A DNA stretch of 64,000 bases from Neocallimastix lanati (nom. inval.) (taxonomy: Eukaryota; Neocallimastigomycota; Neocallimastigomycetes; Neocallimastigales; Neocallimastigaceae). The stretch spans positions 127,501 to 191,500 of the forward strand of contig JACVTC010000038.1 of the NCBI GenBank assembly GCA_016946835.1. Reading direction: 5' to 3'. Below are positions 24,065 through 37,160 of this stretch, piece by piece. The position numbers were made by a program, and so were the translations under genes. Each line of letters starts with the position of its first letter. Positions within the stretch are counted from its first letter, which is position 1. The notes under the pieces were generated by a model. The model worked only from the letters and a program-made list of their open reading frames with translations. It was not told where the DNA came from and did no database searches.

Positions 24065-24219
24065 ATTGGCTAGATTGATCTTAGAGAATATCTTCATTAT
24101 TAATACTTTACTATTTGAAATTAATAATTAAATCATTTTTTAATTAATATTAATAATTATTTTAAAATAATAAAAACTTTAATAATAATAAAATGATAAA
24201 ATTATTTTTATATATAAAG
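24065..24219 (+). promoter_or_regulatory. Candidate promoter of SIL1 copy 4
   Basis: Inverted CCAAT box (ATTGG, 24065-24069) and TATATATAAAG (24209-24219), 690 bp before the ATG. The MULE sits 1.9 kb upstream of this pair and leaves it intact. Confidence 0.45.
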
Positions 24220-24898
24220 TCAAATTTTTTATTCAATTTTTTTTTATTCAGTTTTTTTTTTCAATAAAATATTTTTATATCTAAAGGAATAAAAAATAAA
24301 AAATTATATATCATTATTAATATTTAAATAAATAAAGAGAGATTTAACATTTATAAATAAAAGAACAAAAATAAATATATAAAACAAAAAACAAAATAAA
24401 AAACAAATTAATTATAATATAATATAAAAGAGAAATAGAATTAGTAAAACCAATTTAAATAAAATTTTAAAAGATATTTTAAAAGATTATAAAAAAAAAA
24501 AAAAAAATAGTATTAATAAATTAATATAAAAAAATAAAATATCAAAATAAAAAAAGAAGAAATATATATATAAAATATTTATTAACGAAAAATAAAAATA
24601 AATAATATAGAATAAAATAATAAAAAATAAATAATAAAAAATAATAAATAAATCAATATAGATATTTAATTATAAGAAGCTTATAAAAAATAAAAAATTT
24701 AAAAAAAAAAAAAAAGTTAAATAAAATTAATAATTAAGTTAAAAGATAGCAAAAACAAAAAAATAAAAAAAAACCAAAAAATAAAAAAAGCAAAAAAAAT
24801 AGAGAAAAATAAATTTTATATTATAAAAAAAAACTAAAATAAGGAATCTCAAATAAATTTTAAGTAAATAAAAAAAAAAAAAAAAAAAAGTGAAGGAA

Positions 24899-26998
24899 AT
24901 GTTTAAGTTTAAAAATTTCATTTTTATAGCTTTAATAGCTTTGAGTTTTTCTTTGGTTACCGTTAAAGCTAACTTTGGTGAAGTTTTACGGTATGGAAAG
25001 GCTCCAAATGGTGAGGATATTATTTGTGTCTACCGTTTTGGTATACCTCAAAATTGTTATCCAAAAGTTTTCCAACCAACTGAAGAATATCAAACCATTT
25101 TAAAAGGTCAAGAAGTTCCGCCAGGTTTAGATGTTCAATTAAGTTTAATTACCGGTGAACGTAGAGCGAAGTTAAGTGATGCTCAAATTAGAGCTAAACG
25201 TTTAGCTCAACAACATCCACAACCACAAAAGCGTTTCTATCAACCTCAACGTAATATACGACAAATCCCTCATCCTCGTTATAACTTTTCAAACCAAGAA
25301 GAATTGAAGAAACGCCAAAATCAACAACAACTTGAAGCTCAACAACAATATCTTAATTATCTTCATAATGTACAGTTAAAGAAAGAAAAAGAAGCTGAAG
25401 AAGCCAAAGAACAATATCTTCAATATCTCAGAAAACAACAAGAACAAAAGGAAATTGAAGAAGAACAAAGTCAATATCTTGAAAATTTACAAAATCAAAA
25501 GCAACAAGAAGCTGAAGAAGCTCAACAACAATATCTTCAGTACCTTCAGAAATTACGTCTATTCGCTCGTTATCATCCATCAAGACAAACATATCAACAA
25601 CGTCAATATCAACAAAAATATCTTTATTATCTTAAACAAGAACAATTATCGAAACAAAATGAAGCTGAAGAAGCTAAGGAACAATATCTTCAATATATTA
25701 AACAATTAGAGAAACAAAGAGAATCTCGAGAAGTTCAAAGTCAATATCTTCAACAATTACAAAATCAAAAACAACAAGAAGTTGAAGAAGCAAAACAACA
25801 ATATCTTCATTACCTTCAACAACATGAAAATGTTAAAGATTTGAGAGAACAAATGGATAATCAAAAACAAGAAAAGGAACAAGAAAAGGAACAAGAAAAG
25901 GAACAAGAAAGAGAACAAGAAAGTTTAAATGAAGAAGTTAAAATGAGTGATAAATTAGTAGATGGACAGTTAAATACTTCTGATAAACCACATGAAAAAG
26001 ATCAATTTAATGAAATTTTTACAGTTGAAAATGAAACAGAAGATGATGAAAGTGAAAGAAAAATTGAAAATGAAATGAAAGAAAAGAATACTCAATCTCA
26101 AGAAAAAGTGGACATTCAATCGAACAAACATAAAAGTAATGAAAATCATGAAAAAAGAAATGAAAAAGATAATAAAAGTAAGGAAAGTAATGAAGAAGTT
26201 CCCAAAATGTATTACCAAGATAAGATTTCTTATGATGAAGCATTTGGTAGTCTTAAAAAAGCTCAAAGTATTGAAGAAAAGATTGAAATTTTAGAACAGA
26301 TAGAAGATATTGTTCACCATATTGAATTTGGTCAATTATTGATGAAGAATATTGAAGAATATATTCCATATTTAAAGCATGGCGATAGTAAAATTCGTGC
26401 CCTATCCGCCATTTGTATTGGTAGTTCTCTTCAAAATAATCCAGAAGCAAGAAAACTTGCTATTCAACATAATCTCTACGACATTTTGATGGAGAGATTA
26501 ACGAATGAAGAAGATAACAATGTTCTTAAACGTCTCTGTTACGCCTTTTCAAATCTTGTTCGTGGAGATATCAAGATGATTAAAAAAATTCATGAAAGTA
26601 AAGGATTACAATTATTATATCAATTATATGTTAGAAAGCCATCTATTCATAACAGATTAGAAGTATTCATCACTGATATTTTTGATTCCGAAAAAATGAA
26701 TGAAGGTACTAAATTAGAAGAATTTATTGATAAGCAGGGAGCACAACTTTGGTGTTCGGTTTTCCAACATAATATTCTTACTAACAGAGGTTATATACCC
26801 GATTCCCTTAATTCTTTATCAATTATGTTAGAAACTTGTCAATCTTTAAGCATTAAACCAGAACTTCGTTATGTTCTTCAAGATTTACCAAATAAACAAC
26901 CTGAACTATTTGAAGAAGATCATGATTTAAATAATAGTATTCAGAAGATATTGAAATATCAAAGTTCTGGAAATACTCAACCAAGTCAACAATATTAG
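24899..26998 (+). CDS. SIL1: SIL1-like BiP nucleotide-exchange factor, copy 4 (full length)
   Basis: Encodes 699 aa with the same layout as copy 3: signal peptide, SIL1 N-terminal block, two 55-residue Gln-rich repeats, EKEQ-rich linker and intact armadillo domain. It differs by a cluster of changes after the N-terminal block (RNIRQIPHPRYNFSN where the others read HDLRQFPHPRYNFS), by E/V in the second repeat (QQEVEEAK) and by the C-terminus PSQQY. An NFS sequon sits in the linker. Markers such as NFSN, DDESERK and SNEEVPK agree with copy 1, while the intact armadillo region and the 22-residue EKEQ insert agree with copy 3, so this gene is a mosaic. The insertion upstream may have altered distal regulation. 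It is probably functional, since no lesion is visible. There is no KDEL-like end. Confidence 0.85.
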   Translation: MFKFKNFIFIALIALSFSLVTVKANFGEVLRYGKAPNGEDIICVYRFGIPQNCYPKVFQPTEEYQTILKGQEVPPGLDVQLSLITGERRAKLSDAQIRAKRLAQQHPQPQKRFYQPQRNIRQIPHPRYNFSNQEELKKRQNQQQLEAQQQYLNYLHNVQLKKEKEAEEAKEQYLQYLRKQQEQKEIEEEQSQYLENLQNQKQQEAEEAQQQYLQYLQKLRLFARYHPSRQTYQQRQYQQKYLYYLKQEQLSKQNEAEEAKEQYLQYIKQLEKQRESREVQSQYLQQLQNQKQQEVEEAKQQYLHYLQQHENVKDLREQMDNQKQEKEQEKEQEKEQEREQESLNEEVKMSDKLVDGQLNTSDKPHEKDQFNEIFTVENETEDDESERKIENEMKEKNTQSQEKVDIQSNKHKSNENHEKRNEKDNKSKESNEEVPKMYYQDKISYDEAFGSLKKAQSIEEKIEILEQIEDIVHHIEFGQLLMKNIEEYIPYLKHGDSKIRALSAICIGSSLQNNPEARKLAIQHNLYDILMERLTNEEDNNVLKRLCYAFSNLVRGDIKMIKKIHESKGLQLLYQLYVRKPSIHNRLEVFITDIFDSEKMNEGTKLEEFIDKQGAQLWCSVFQHNILTNRGYIPDSLNSLSIMLETCQSLSIKPELRYVLQDLPNKQPELFEEDHDLNNSIQKILKYQSSGNTQPSQQY

Positions 26999-27758
26999 AA
27001 TGAACTTTTTTTTTAAGAAAAAAAAAATAAAAAAGGGATATAAATTATTAGATAAAGAAAAGTAAATTCAAGAGAGAAAATAAAATAAAAAAAAGCTAAA
27101 TAATATTACTGAATATACCTTTAATTTATATAAATCAATTAAAATAATTAATATATAATTAATTTATCCTCACAATTATATTTCCTATACCTTATTTCTT
27201 ATAAAAAAAAATTTTTTTTTTTTCTAAATGTTTTTAAAAAATTTTTTTCTTTATATACACTATAAAATAAATATAGCTTATAATGTTATTTCAAAAACTA
27301 CATTTATATATATATTTTTTATTTATATATAAAATGTAAAAATGTAAAATATATACATTCTATATAATATAAAAATTTTATCATTATTTATAATAATATA
27401 TAATAAAATATAATAAAAAAATTTTTTTCTACTTTTTTATAAATATTCGATTATTTTTTCTTTTCTTTTAAAAGAAAATTAGAAGTAAAATGAATAAAAT
27501 ATTAATTATTAGAATTTCTTTTTATTATAAAAAATTAAATTAATAATATCATTATTTAAAAAAATAAAAAAAAGTAATAATTATTTATTACATAATTGCC
27601 AATAAATAAATAGAAATGTATAAAAAAAAAAAAGAAAATTTTTTTTCAAAATTTTATGTTTAATAAATAGTGTTTTTAAAATTTAATATTTATATATTAA
27701 TTATAATTATTATTATATTATTAGATATATATACATTATTTTTTAAATAAATAAATAA

Positions 27759-27793
<35 letters not shown>

Positions 27794-27835
27794 TTTGGTC
27801 GTTAAAAAAAAAAAATGTACTAGTAATAATAATAT

Positions 27836-28446
27836 AAGGATAATGATATTATTGAAGAAAATTACATTATATTTATAAATTGAATAATTCTAATAAAATA
27901 ATTGAACTCCCTTTATAGTGGAAGAGATATTAGAATTTAATTAAAAAAAAAAAAAAAAAATGGTACTACCCGGAAGGAAAATTAAATACAAAATAAAAAT
28001 TATGGATTAATTTTAAATTTTTTTTTTCTCTGACTAAAAGTTTGAATAATTAAGTATAGAATAGTTAATAATTTCATATATAATATCAAATCAATATTAA
28101 AGTTTAACAATTTGAATTAATTATGTTAATTTTTTTAATTAATTATTAATTCATAATAAAAAAAACTTAAATCAAATCTTTAGATAATTCAAATAAAAAT
28201 AAAAATTAAATATAATGTATATATAATCTTAATTAAATATATATTTAATATAATGATAATATTTTTAAATTTAATTAAAAGGATAAGTTATTTATCAATA
28301 ATACTAATAAAAAAAAAAACAAAAAAAGAAAAAACTATTTTTAATATTTATTTTAACAGGCTATTAAAAAAATAAAATATTCAAGAAAAAAAGAAGAAAA
28401 TTATGTTTATTTTTAATTAATAAAGTTTTTAAATGAGAAAAAAACA

Positions 28447-28479
<33 letters not shown>

Positions 28480-28792
28480 AGATAAAATTATAATAAATTA
28501 AAAAAAAAGTATTAAATATGACAAATTATAATGATAATAATTAAAATCTTATTTATTATCATATTAAATTGAATTTGTTTCATTACTGAATTGAATGGAA
28601 TATTAATATTTATAATTTAAAAAAATAAATTTTCTAAAATATATAAAGTATATCTTTATTTTATAAATTTTAGATATATTTTTTCAATATTGAGATTTTT
28701 TTATTATATTAAATCAATATTAATTATTATAATGTCTTTGTTAGATATTTATCTATAATGAATGTATTAAAATTTAAAATCTATTAATCATT

Positions 28793-28833
<41 letters not shown>

Positions 28834-29563
28834 TAAATAATAAAGTTTTGTGCTATTGAAACTTCAAAAAAGAAAAATTATTAACCTTTAAAAAAAAAAA
28901 AAAAAAAAAAAAAGGAATAAAAGAAATACATAATTTTGAATATAGATATATATATTAATATAAGCAATAAATATCAAATTATTTTGAGGTTAATAGTTAC
29001 ATTTTTAAGGAATAAATAAAAAATTTTTAATAATTTTTAAATATATAAATTTTGGTATAAGCCTATTTTTACATTATTCAATATTTATATATATTGGATA
29101 TAATATTAATCAAGTATAACATAGCAAAGGAATTATTAAATATATATATATATATATATATAAAGGATTTTTTTTAAATATATATATTATACACATTATA
29201 TAGATTTAATTTATTATTTATTGTATCAATAGAATTGTCATTTTTTTTATACTGTACGTCGTATAACCAATTTATATTATGAGAAGAAGAATAAAAAAGA
29301 AATAGCTTTAATTATATATAATAAATTCAATTAAAAAAAAAAAAAAAAAAAAAATTTCAGTTTTATCATAATAAAATATAATATCAAAAACTTAAAAAGA
29401 GTAATAATATCATATTTATTATTATCATTATTATTATTAATTATTATTATTATTATTATTTTTTTTCTACTTTTAAATTAATAAAAAATTAATATTAAAA
29501 AATCAGGAATAGGGAAGGATTTATTCATATTTTCATTAAAATAATAGTAATAACAATAATAAC

Positions 29564-29595
<32 letters not shown>

Positions 29596-29635
29596 TAATA
29601 ATAAAAGTTACATTCTTGAACTTGTTCTGTATCAT
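27836..29635. other. Intergenic AT-rich region, no gene seen
   Basis: Non-repeated DNA to the right of the SIL1 array with homopolymers at 28451-28477 and 28891-28912, (TA)n at 28796-28825 and (AAT)n near 29565-29600. A CCAAT (about 29268) lies some 370 bp before the next gene and could belong to its promoter. Nothing coding was recognised. Confidence 0.6.
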
Positions 29636-30916
29636 ATGGGTTTAATAGGTAAAAATCCAAATAGTAATAATAACAATAATGAGGAGGAATATGATTCTGC
29701 TAAAGAATGTACAGTAACACCATCACCTTATTGGGAAGATGCACCTGAAATTAAGTATGGAGATATTGATGATTTATTAGGAATAAATGAAATGAATACA
29801 TATTATGAAGTATCAGAGAAACAGATGAAAAATTCAAATAAAGTAGAAAATGACAATAATAATAGTGTAAATGATGATGTTGCTAATGGAAGAGTAATGA
29901 ATTCAAATTCGATGATAGGAACTAAAGAAGAAATTTTTAATGAGGATATGAATGGGAGTAATTTTGATACATCACATGAGCATGATTCCTTTGCTCTAAG
30001 TTATTCCTCAATTCCAAAATCGTCAGGTTCTCTGAGTCCCTATAATATTCAAGATTCATCGATTAGAATTACTCCTTTTTACAATGAAGATAATAAATAT
30101 ATGTCGGATAAATCAGATATTTCTCTTAATTCACCAAATATAGTTGCTAGCCAAGATATCACTAATATGAATTCAGCGACTAGTCCTAATAGTAAAAAGA
30201 AAAACATTATCAGTTCTCCAACAATAGCAAGAGATATTGATGAATTAAAAGGTGAATTAACCCATCGTCCATCTATTACGAACTTCTTTTCTCATTTAAT
30301 ACCGAAAAAAAATAAGAAAAAGGAAGAAACTAAATCAAATCCAGAATTAAATTCTTCTAATGGAAAAGGTTATATATATTATGAGAATCCTTCATCTCCA
30401 ACTGGTAAAGAACGTCTTCAAAGAAAACGTCGAAGTAATACTTTAAGCGTAATTTATAATTCCATACCCAAAAGAGCTCCCTTAAATAAGAGAAGTTCCT
30501 ATATTGAAATTCATCAATATACCGGACAAGGTTTTTTACCGTTAACTCCTTTAACAATCGATACTAAATTAGAAAATTCATGTTCACCTGTTGATGAAGA
30601 ACAGAATTCATGTGATATAGATTCCATATTAGGGTTAATTGATGAAGATATTAATACCAATTCCAATACTAATATCAATGCTAATACTTATAATATCAAC
30701 TCAATAAATTCACCAAAAAATAAAAATAAAAATGATTTTAAATCCTCATCTTCATTCTTCAATCATCTAAAACGTAAAAAAGATAAGAAAAATGACGACA
30801 GTCTAATTTGTATGACTTCATCGGATATAATGCAACGTAAAAAATCTTTTATTTATTCATCAGATGTTGTTTTTGGTAGTACAATAGGATCTTCAATTCT
30901 TCCATCCTATACAAAT

Positions 30917-30992
<76 letters not shown>

Positions 30993-32440
30993 TTCATATA
31001 TTGTCTCCTCAAAATTCTAATTCTCAATTTATTATTACTGAAGATATTCTTCTTTCCCCAAAATCGATAAGGGCTAAGAAAAAAGAAGGTAAATCTGAAA
31101 TTGATTCCTACAATTTGCCTGATTATTCTGATTTATTGGTTATGTCTGAAGATGATATTGATGGTATCTATGAAAATATGGTAAAAGAAGTCGGTCATAA
31201 AAAAAAGAACAATAATGGTAGTAATGATACCATCAACAGTGATAGCAAAAATAGCAACAGTGATAACAAAAATTGTAATAGCAATAGTAATACTAATAGT
31301 ACGGTGAAGCTTAAGAATAAAGATAAAGATAGAGATAGAGATAGAGATAGAGATAAGTATAAAGAAACAACTGTCATTACTCCATTAAAATCCAATAAAG
31401 ATATGAATGAAAAAAGTAGTTCTCCTAAAAGTGGAGTTGGAGTGGTCATACCTACAAGTCAAAATAATAAAGATGATCCTTCATGGAAATCCTTTAAAGC
31501 TCTTGGTAATGATAATCAAAGAAGCGACTCTTATAATATCATTTCTTCACCGCGATTGGAAGAAAAAAACCTGGCCATTGATGTTGAAGAAGACAATATA
31601 TATGTGATAATTAATCCTTATGGTATTCGTGATATTGATTATTCCACTAGAAGAGTATTACCGGTTACGAAAAAGGAAAATTGTTCAGAAGATGTTGATG
31701 CCTTGTTTAATTTAGAAAATCAGGATAGATATCAAGAGTCAGTGAATAAATTAAATGAGATTGAAAGTACCTACAATCAATGTAAAAATAATTCCAGGGT
31801 AGCTGTGAATGATCCAGATCAACCAAATGATATTGATGATTTATTTATATTTAGTTCAGATATAGAAAAGAAGATGACGGTTTTTGATTCCTATATTGTT
31901 GTAGATGATATTCAAGAAAATATTCGTCCTGATATTGAAGATGTCTTAAATATTGCAGATAATGAAGAAGAAGAATATCAACATGATGTTAATAGTAATA
32001 ATAAATCCTCAGATGCCAGTACACCAAATTCAATTGGCAGTCCTAAAAGCATAATGAGACGTATTTCAAAAGCCTTTTCAAGCAGTCGAATTGCTAATAG
32101 TAATTCAAAGATTATAGAAAGTACTCCCATTAATGGAGAAGGTAATATAATGCTGAAAATAAAATAAAATAAAATAAAAATAATTTAATAATAAAAATAA
32201 TTTAATTAATGCTTTTATAATTGTTTGAATTATTACCTTTATTATTATTATATTTCATTATTACTATATTTTGTATTATCACTGATAAACATTAATTATT
32301 TAGTTATATATATATATATAATATGAAAAAAAATACTAATTAAATAATATAATATATAATACATTATATTTTAATTTTAATTATTATAATTATAAATATA
32401 TATTTTTATATATTTACCGATATCTACCTTTTTTTATATT

Positions 32441-32471
<31 letters not shown>

Positions 32472-33691
32472 ATAATATTTTTTATTATTTATATTTATAT
32501 TTGTATATATATATATATTTTATTTTTATATAATATTTTTTATTCAACTTTTATTTTTTATTCATATTTATAGAAGTTACAAACAGTAATAATCATACAT
32601 TAAATAGAGCATTAACGCCAAAAAATCTTTTAATTATTCCATCCTATAATGAGAACAGTACTTTTGAAGGAGGAGCTAGTGAAGAAGAGAGAAGACACAT
32701 ATGTTGTCAAAGTAATAGTTTTGATGAGTTTAGAAAATCACAATCAAGTATATTTAATAGAAATAAAACAAAAAGTTCCGATTTGAATCAAGGAGATTTG
32801 ACTTCAAAATCCCAAAAGGAAGTTAAAAGTTTTGACGATAGATTGAATACCATTAATACCACCAAAAAATTTGAAGGAACATATATTCAACCTTTGAATT
32901 ATGTTCATTCGTTGTCTCAATCCTTTTCGAATGATGGATTGGTGGTTGTTCGTTCTAATGAGAATGTGATAACCAATGAGGATGAATGTGAACGAGTAGA
33001 TTATATCTATTACAGTAGAGATAATGATCAAAAACGTAATCGTCGTAAGGGATCCGTTATGGACGACTTTATTGAACTATCTACGATTAATTCACAACGT
33101 CAGAAAAAAATTATCAATGAAACTAATTCATTATCGACATTCAAAACAGCACTTTCCACTGTGAAGGATTATTATGATACTCAGGATGAAGAACATTCTG
33201 TTTATGGGTATCTAAATTTCAATAAAACAGGATCATTCTATTCAATATCCAATAATGGTAATATCAGCTTTAGTGGTAATGTGATTAATAATAATAGCAA
33301 TTTAGTAAGACGTATTAGTAATATCTCTGAGAGGCAAAGAGATCGTTTATACTCCTATACCAATGTTAATTTAATACGAAGCGAAATATACTATAGTGAT
33401 TACTTACAAAGTAACAGTAATAATAATAATCGTTCTACCTCTATTAATAATTTGAAATCAAAAATGAATCAATCTAATAATGGGTCCGTATTTTTGGATT
33501 GTCTTCCATCAGATTATAACAGTACTATTTATAATCCATCTCAGTTATCGTTAGTAGAAGAAGATGAGGATAATGAGAATGCTAATAAAATAATTAAGGA
33601 GACCAATAAAGCATTAGCTAATTCCAATATGAACAATAGTATTAATCAATCTAATGGAATTGTTAATAATTACAATAATAATAATAATAAT

Positions 33692-33742
<51 letters not shown>

Positions 33743-34048
33743 TGTAATTATAATAGTAGTAAAAGTAATAATTATAATAAAAATAGTAATATTGATCTTA
33801 ATTACTATTTAAATATTGCCAATTTAATGAACGATGATCAAAAGAGGAATAGAAGTAATTTGTCATTGGAAATACCGCAATTTACTACAGGTTATAGTGT
33901 TAATAATAACTACATATCACGAATGCGTCTTACTTCTTCTATTGATATTTTTAATCGTTTAGAAGCTTTAAATCGACCCAAAAGTATAAAAAGTATACAA
34001 CGTCAACAACAACAACAAGAACAAGGTGATGTAAATAAACGACCTTGA
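29636..34048 (+). CDS. Large low-complexity protein with repeated D-I-D-x-L-L motifs, two exons
   Basis: Exon 1 is 29636-32141, a GT-AG intron is 32142-32573 (GTAATA...TTATAG) and exon 2 is 32574-34048. The phase-1 join restores one frame of 1,326 codons. The frame is also open upstream of the ATG through a poly-Asn tract, but with no other Met. No known domain is recognised. Seven spaced copies of a short acidic-hydrophobic motif occur: DIDDLLG (43), DIDELKG (200), DIDSILG (327), DIDGIYE (507), DVDALFN (686), DIDDLFI (732) and DIEDVLN (766). Two related basic modules follow FF-x-HL (217-230 and 374-387). There are Ser-Pro sites, a 24-Asn run (429-452), a DR repeat (565-573) and a basic end to exon 1 (MRRISKAFSSSR). 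Exon 2 is Asn/Ser-rich with a short Gln run. This looks like a disordered scaffold or adaptor, but the function is unknown. Confidence 0.75.
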
Positions 34049-34294
34049 TTTTTTTTTTTTTATTTCTTTCTAATTCATTTTTTCTTAACAAATTCTTAAA
34101 TTAAAAATAAAGCAATATAAATACTTAAATATATATATATATATTATTTACCATGTCATATTTATTATTTATTTTACAGTATTATTATATCAATTATACG
34201 ATAATAGATAATACAGAAGTAATAGTAAATCTAAAAAAAAAAAAAAAAAAAAAAAAACATAAATCATAATTATAATAATATGTAATTAAAATAT

Positions 34295-34331
<37 letters not shown>

Positions 34332-34673
34332 ATTTATTAAAGAATACCCCCAAATATTAATATTTTTACTATTTTATTTATTTATTTATTTATTCCTCTT
34401 TTTCTTTTCTTTCTTTTTTAAGGAAAAAATTTTTTTATTTTAAAACAAATAATAAAAACATTTATTTTTTTTTTTTTTTTTTTTTTTCATTTTTTTTTAT
34501 CTTTTTTTTACATTTTATTGTAAAAAATTGTTACAATATATGTATGATTATCTTTTATTAGTTAGTTAATTATTAGTTGCATTGATAATTATTAATTACC
34601 ATTTATATTGATTATAACAAAAATGTTAATAAATATAATTATATATATATTACTCCATTGTTACTTTCGTATC

Positions 34674-34714
<41 letters not shown>

Positions 34715-34767
34715 TTATTTATTTATTTATTTATATTATTTTATTTTAATTTAAATTATTTTATTGT
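34049..34767. other. Convergent 3' intergenic region
   Basis: Lies between the ends of two converging genes. Contains T-runs at 34302-34327, 34464-34487 and 34678-34712 and several AATAAA-type hexamers (for example near 34107) that could serve as polyadenylation signals for the plus-strand gene. No coding signal. Confidence 0.6.
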
Positions 34768-36147
34768 TTAAAATGGTTGAGTTTCACGCTTTAACCAATC
34801 TAAAGCTAATTGATCGTCTTGAATTAAAGGTGAAATCTTTTCCCAACATTCTTTATTGTATTGATTAACCCAATCAATTTCTTTTTGAGTCATAATTTCC
34901 TTCTTACAACATTTAGTTTGAATTGGGAAGAAAGTAATACGTTCACAACCATAGTAGTCCTTATTTGCAAAATTATTTGGAAGATCTTTCTTAACAATGA
35001 TAACCATACTTTCAATTCGAATACCGAATTGACCATCTAAGTAGAAACCTGGTTCATTAGTAACAATCATACCTGGTTTAAGTGGAGTTGTGTTGTAAGC
35101 TGGACGTGAACCAAAACCTTGTGGACCTTCATGAACATTTAAGAAGTGACCAACACCATGACCAGTACCATGAAGATAATCTAAACCAACTTCCCATAAT
35201 GGTTTTCTAGCAACACAATCAACTTGGTAACCAGTAGTACCATTTGGGAAAATAATGGTATCAATACCAATATGACCTTGAAGAACACGAGTATAACAAT
35301 CCTTTTCTAAGTCAGATGGTTGACCAAAGTGAAGCGTACGAGTAACATCGCAGGTACCGTTTAAGTATTGACCACCAGAATCACATAAATAAAATTGATC
35401 CTTATCAATAATGCTACACTGTTCTTTGGTTGGAGAATAGTGAATAATAGCACCATTTGGACCAGTAGAAGAAATTGTTTCGAAACTTAATCCCATAAAC
35501 TTTGGAAGTTTAGATCTGAATTCTTCAAGTTTTTCAGCAGCAGCAAATTCAGTTAATTCAGTATTATTTTTAACACAAAGTTCATTTTCTAACCAAGCAA
35601 AGTACTTAACTAAAGCAGAAATATCATAAAGGTTACATTCACGGAAACCTTTTAATTCAACTTCATTCTTAATTGCCTTTGGAAGAGAAAGTGGTGAAGT
35701 AACAATCTCAGTCTTCTTACTTCCACCAAGGGCTTCATATAAAGCAAGGTTACATCCCTTACTAACCCATAATTTTTTGATAGATTCAAGATTACCAAAT
35801 TCCTTTAATTCTTCATAAACAACGTTATATGGACGAACTCGAACAGCAGAACCTAAATGAGTGGAGACTTCCTTAGAAACCTTACCATTACCAGTGTATA
35901 GAACAGCATCAGTTTTAGTAATAGCTGCAAAGGAATAAAAGACTGGATTATATTCAACATCAGATCCTCTCATATTAAATAACCCTTACATAATATGATA
36001 TTTGAATAATATATATATATATATATATAAAGTATTATTACAAGTTTTAATTTTAATTTTATAATTTAAATATAAATCAATAATAATTGTTATATCTATT
36101 ACATCCTTTAACAATAATATAAATAATATTTAATTATAAATAAAAAT

Positions 36148-36219
<72 letters not shown>

Positions 36220-37160
36220 TTTATTTTAAAAAAAATATTCATTTTTATATACTTACAAGCAATTTCATCTAAAGCAGTGATGATATAACCATCAATATTC
36301 TTCTCCTCAAAAATTTTACGTAAATCAGCAAGCTTGTCTTTAAGAGATTTACCAGTATATTCAATTCCAAGTGGAATAATGTCACTATTTGGTGGAGCTG
36401 GTTGATCAGTCCAAACTTGATCAACAAGGTTTTCCTTAATATTGGTAACAAATTGAAGTTGCTTTGGAGATTCAGATAACGTCTTACTAAAAGATTCAGC
36501 TTCAGTAACGGAAATTAATTTTGCATCTATAGCAACTTTTGCCTTATTTGGAAGAGTATCTATAAGCCATTTCTCTTTAGTTGGAACATCAGGAAGACCA
36601 CTCTTCATTAAGGTCCAATTACTATCTAATTGTTTGGAAGCTTGTAAGTGGTATCTACCATCAGTCCAAAGAGCAGCATGATTACCAGCATTACCTTGAG
36701 TAACAATAGCTATACCAGCAGAACCATTGAATCCAGAAATAAATTCACGACGCTTATCAGCATCAGAAATGTATTCACTTTGGTGAGCGTCTTCTGTTGG
36801 AATAATATAGGCACTAATGTCCTTTTTTTTCATTAATTCCCTTAACTTTTCTAAACGGGCAGTAGTATCAATCTTGTTCATTTTTTTTGAATGTACAGTG
36901 TGTTTATCAGTTGAAGAAGAGTAATAACTTTTTGCTTGATATGATGTTATTGGATTATTATAAAGATTATAAAGAAAAGAATGGTGATTGGTTATTTTAC
37001 TTGTACCAATTGAATTATATTTGTATTGAGTAGCAACACAATCAATAGGTAAAATTGATTTTTTCAAAGATTTATATTTTGGTTTATTTCTTTCTTTAAG
37101 TTTGTTAAATATAATAAATATCACCAATAAAGAAAATGATAAAATTAGAATTTTAAACAT
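34768..37160 (-). CDS. Xaa-Pro aminopeptidase (aminopeptidase P, family M24B)
   Basis: Minus-strand exons 37160-36257 and 35984-34768 flank a 272-bp intron (GTAAGT...TGTAAG). The join rebuilds ALDEIA-W-LFNMRGSD, a hallmark of cytosolic aminopeptidase P. The enzyme removes the N-terminal residue from peptides with Pro in position 2 and needs two metal ions. All five ligands are present: D503 and D514 (CDSGGQYLNGTCDVTRT), H577 (HGTGHGVGHFLNVHEG), E612 (TNEPGFYLDG) and E626 (GIRIES). The conserved protein starts at Met94 (MNKIDTTARLEKLR), giving the usual 613 aa. The first 93 residues form an extension with a hydrophobic start and a Tyr/Ser-rich stretch (SYYSSST) just before the conserved part. 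That start may be wrong: an upstream exon at 38165-38021 could splice into codon 23 in phase. Confidence 0.92.

Larger units (their letters stand above)
19052..27835 (+). repeat. SIL1 array, unit 4 (interrupted by a MULE)
   Basis: Starts with the same CTTAACCAAAATCACGTG block as the other units and contains full-length copy 4 (24899-26998). The 5' flank is split by the insertion at 19210-22206. Once that is removed it aligns with units 1 and 2 across the full distal flank. The 3' flank pairs with unit 1. Homology stops at about 27835, a few bases before the place where units 1 and 3 carry the 219-nt ORF, which marks the right edge of the array. Confidence 0.85.
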
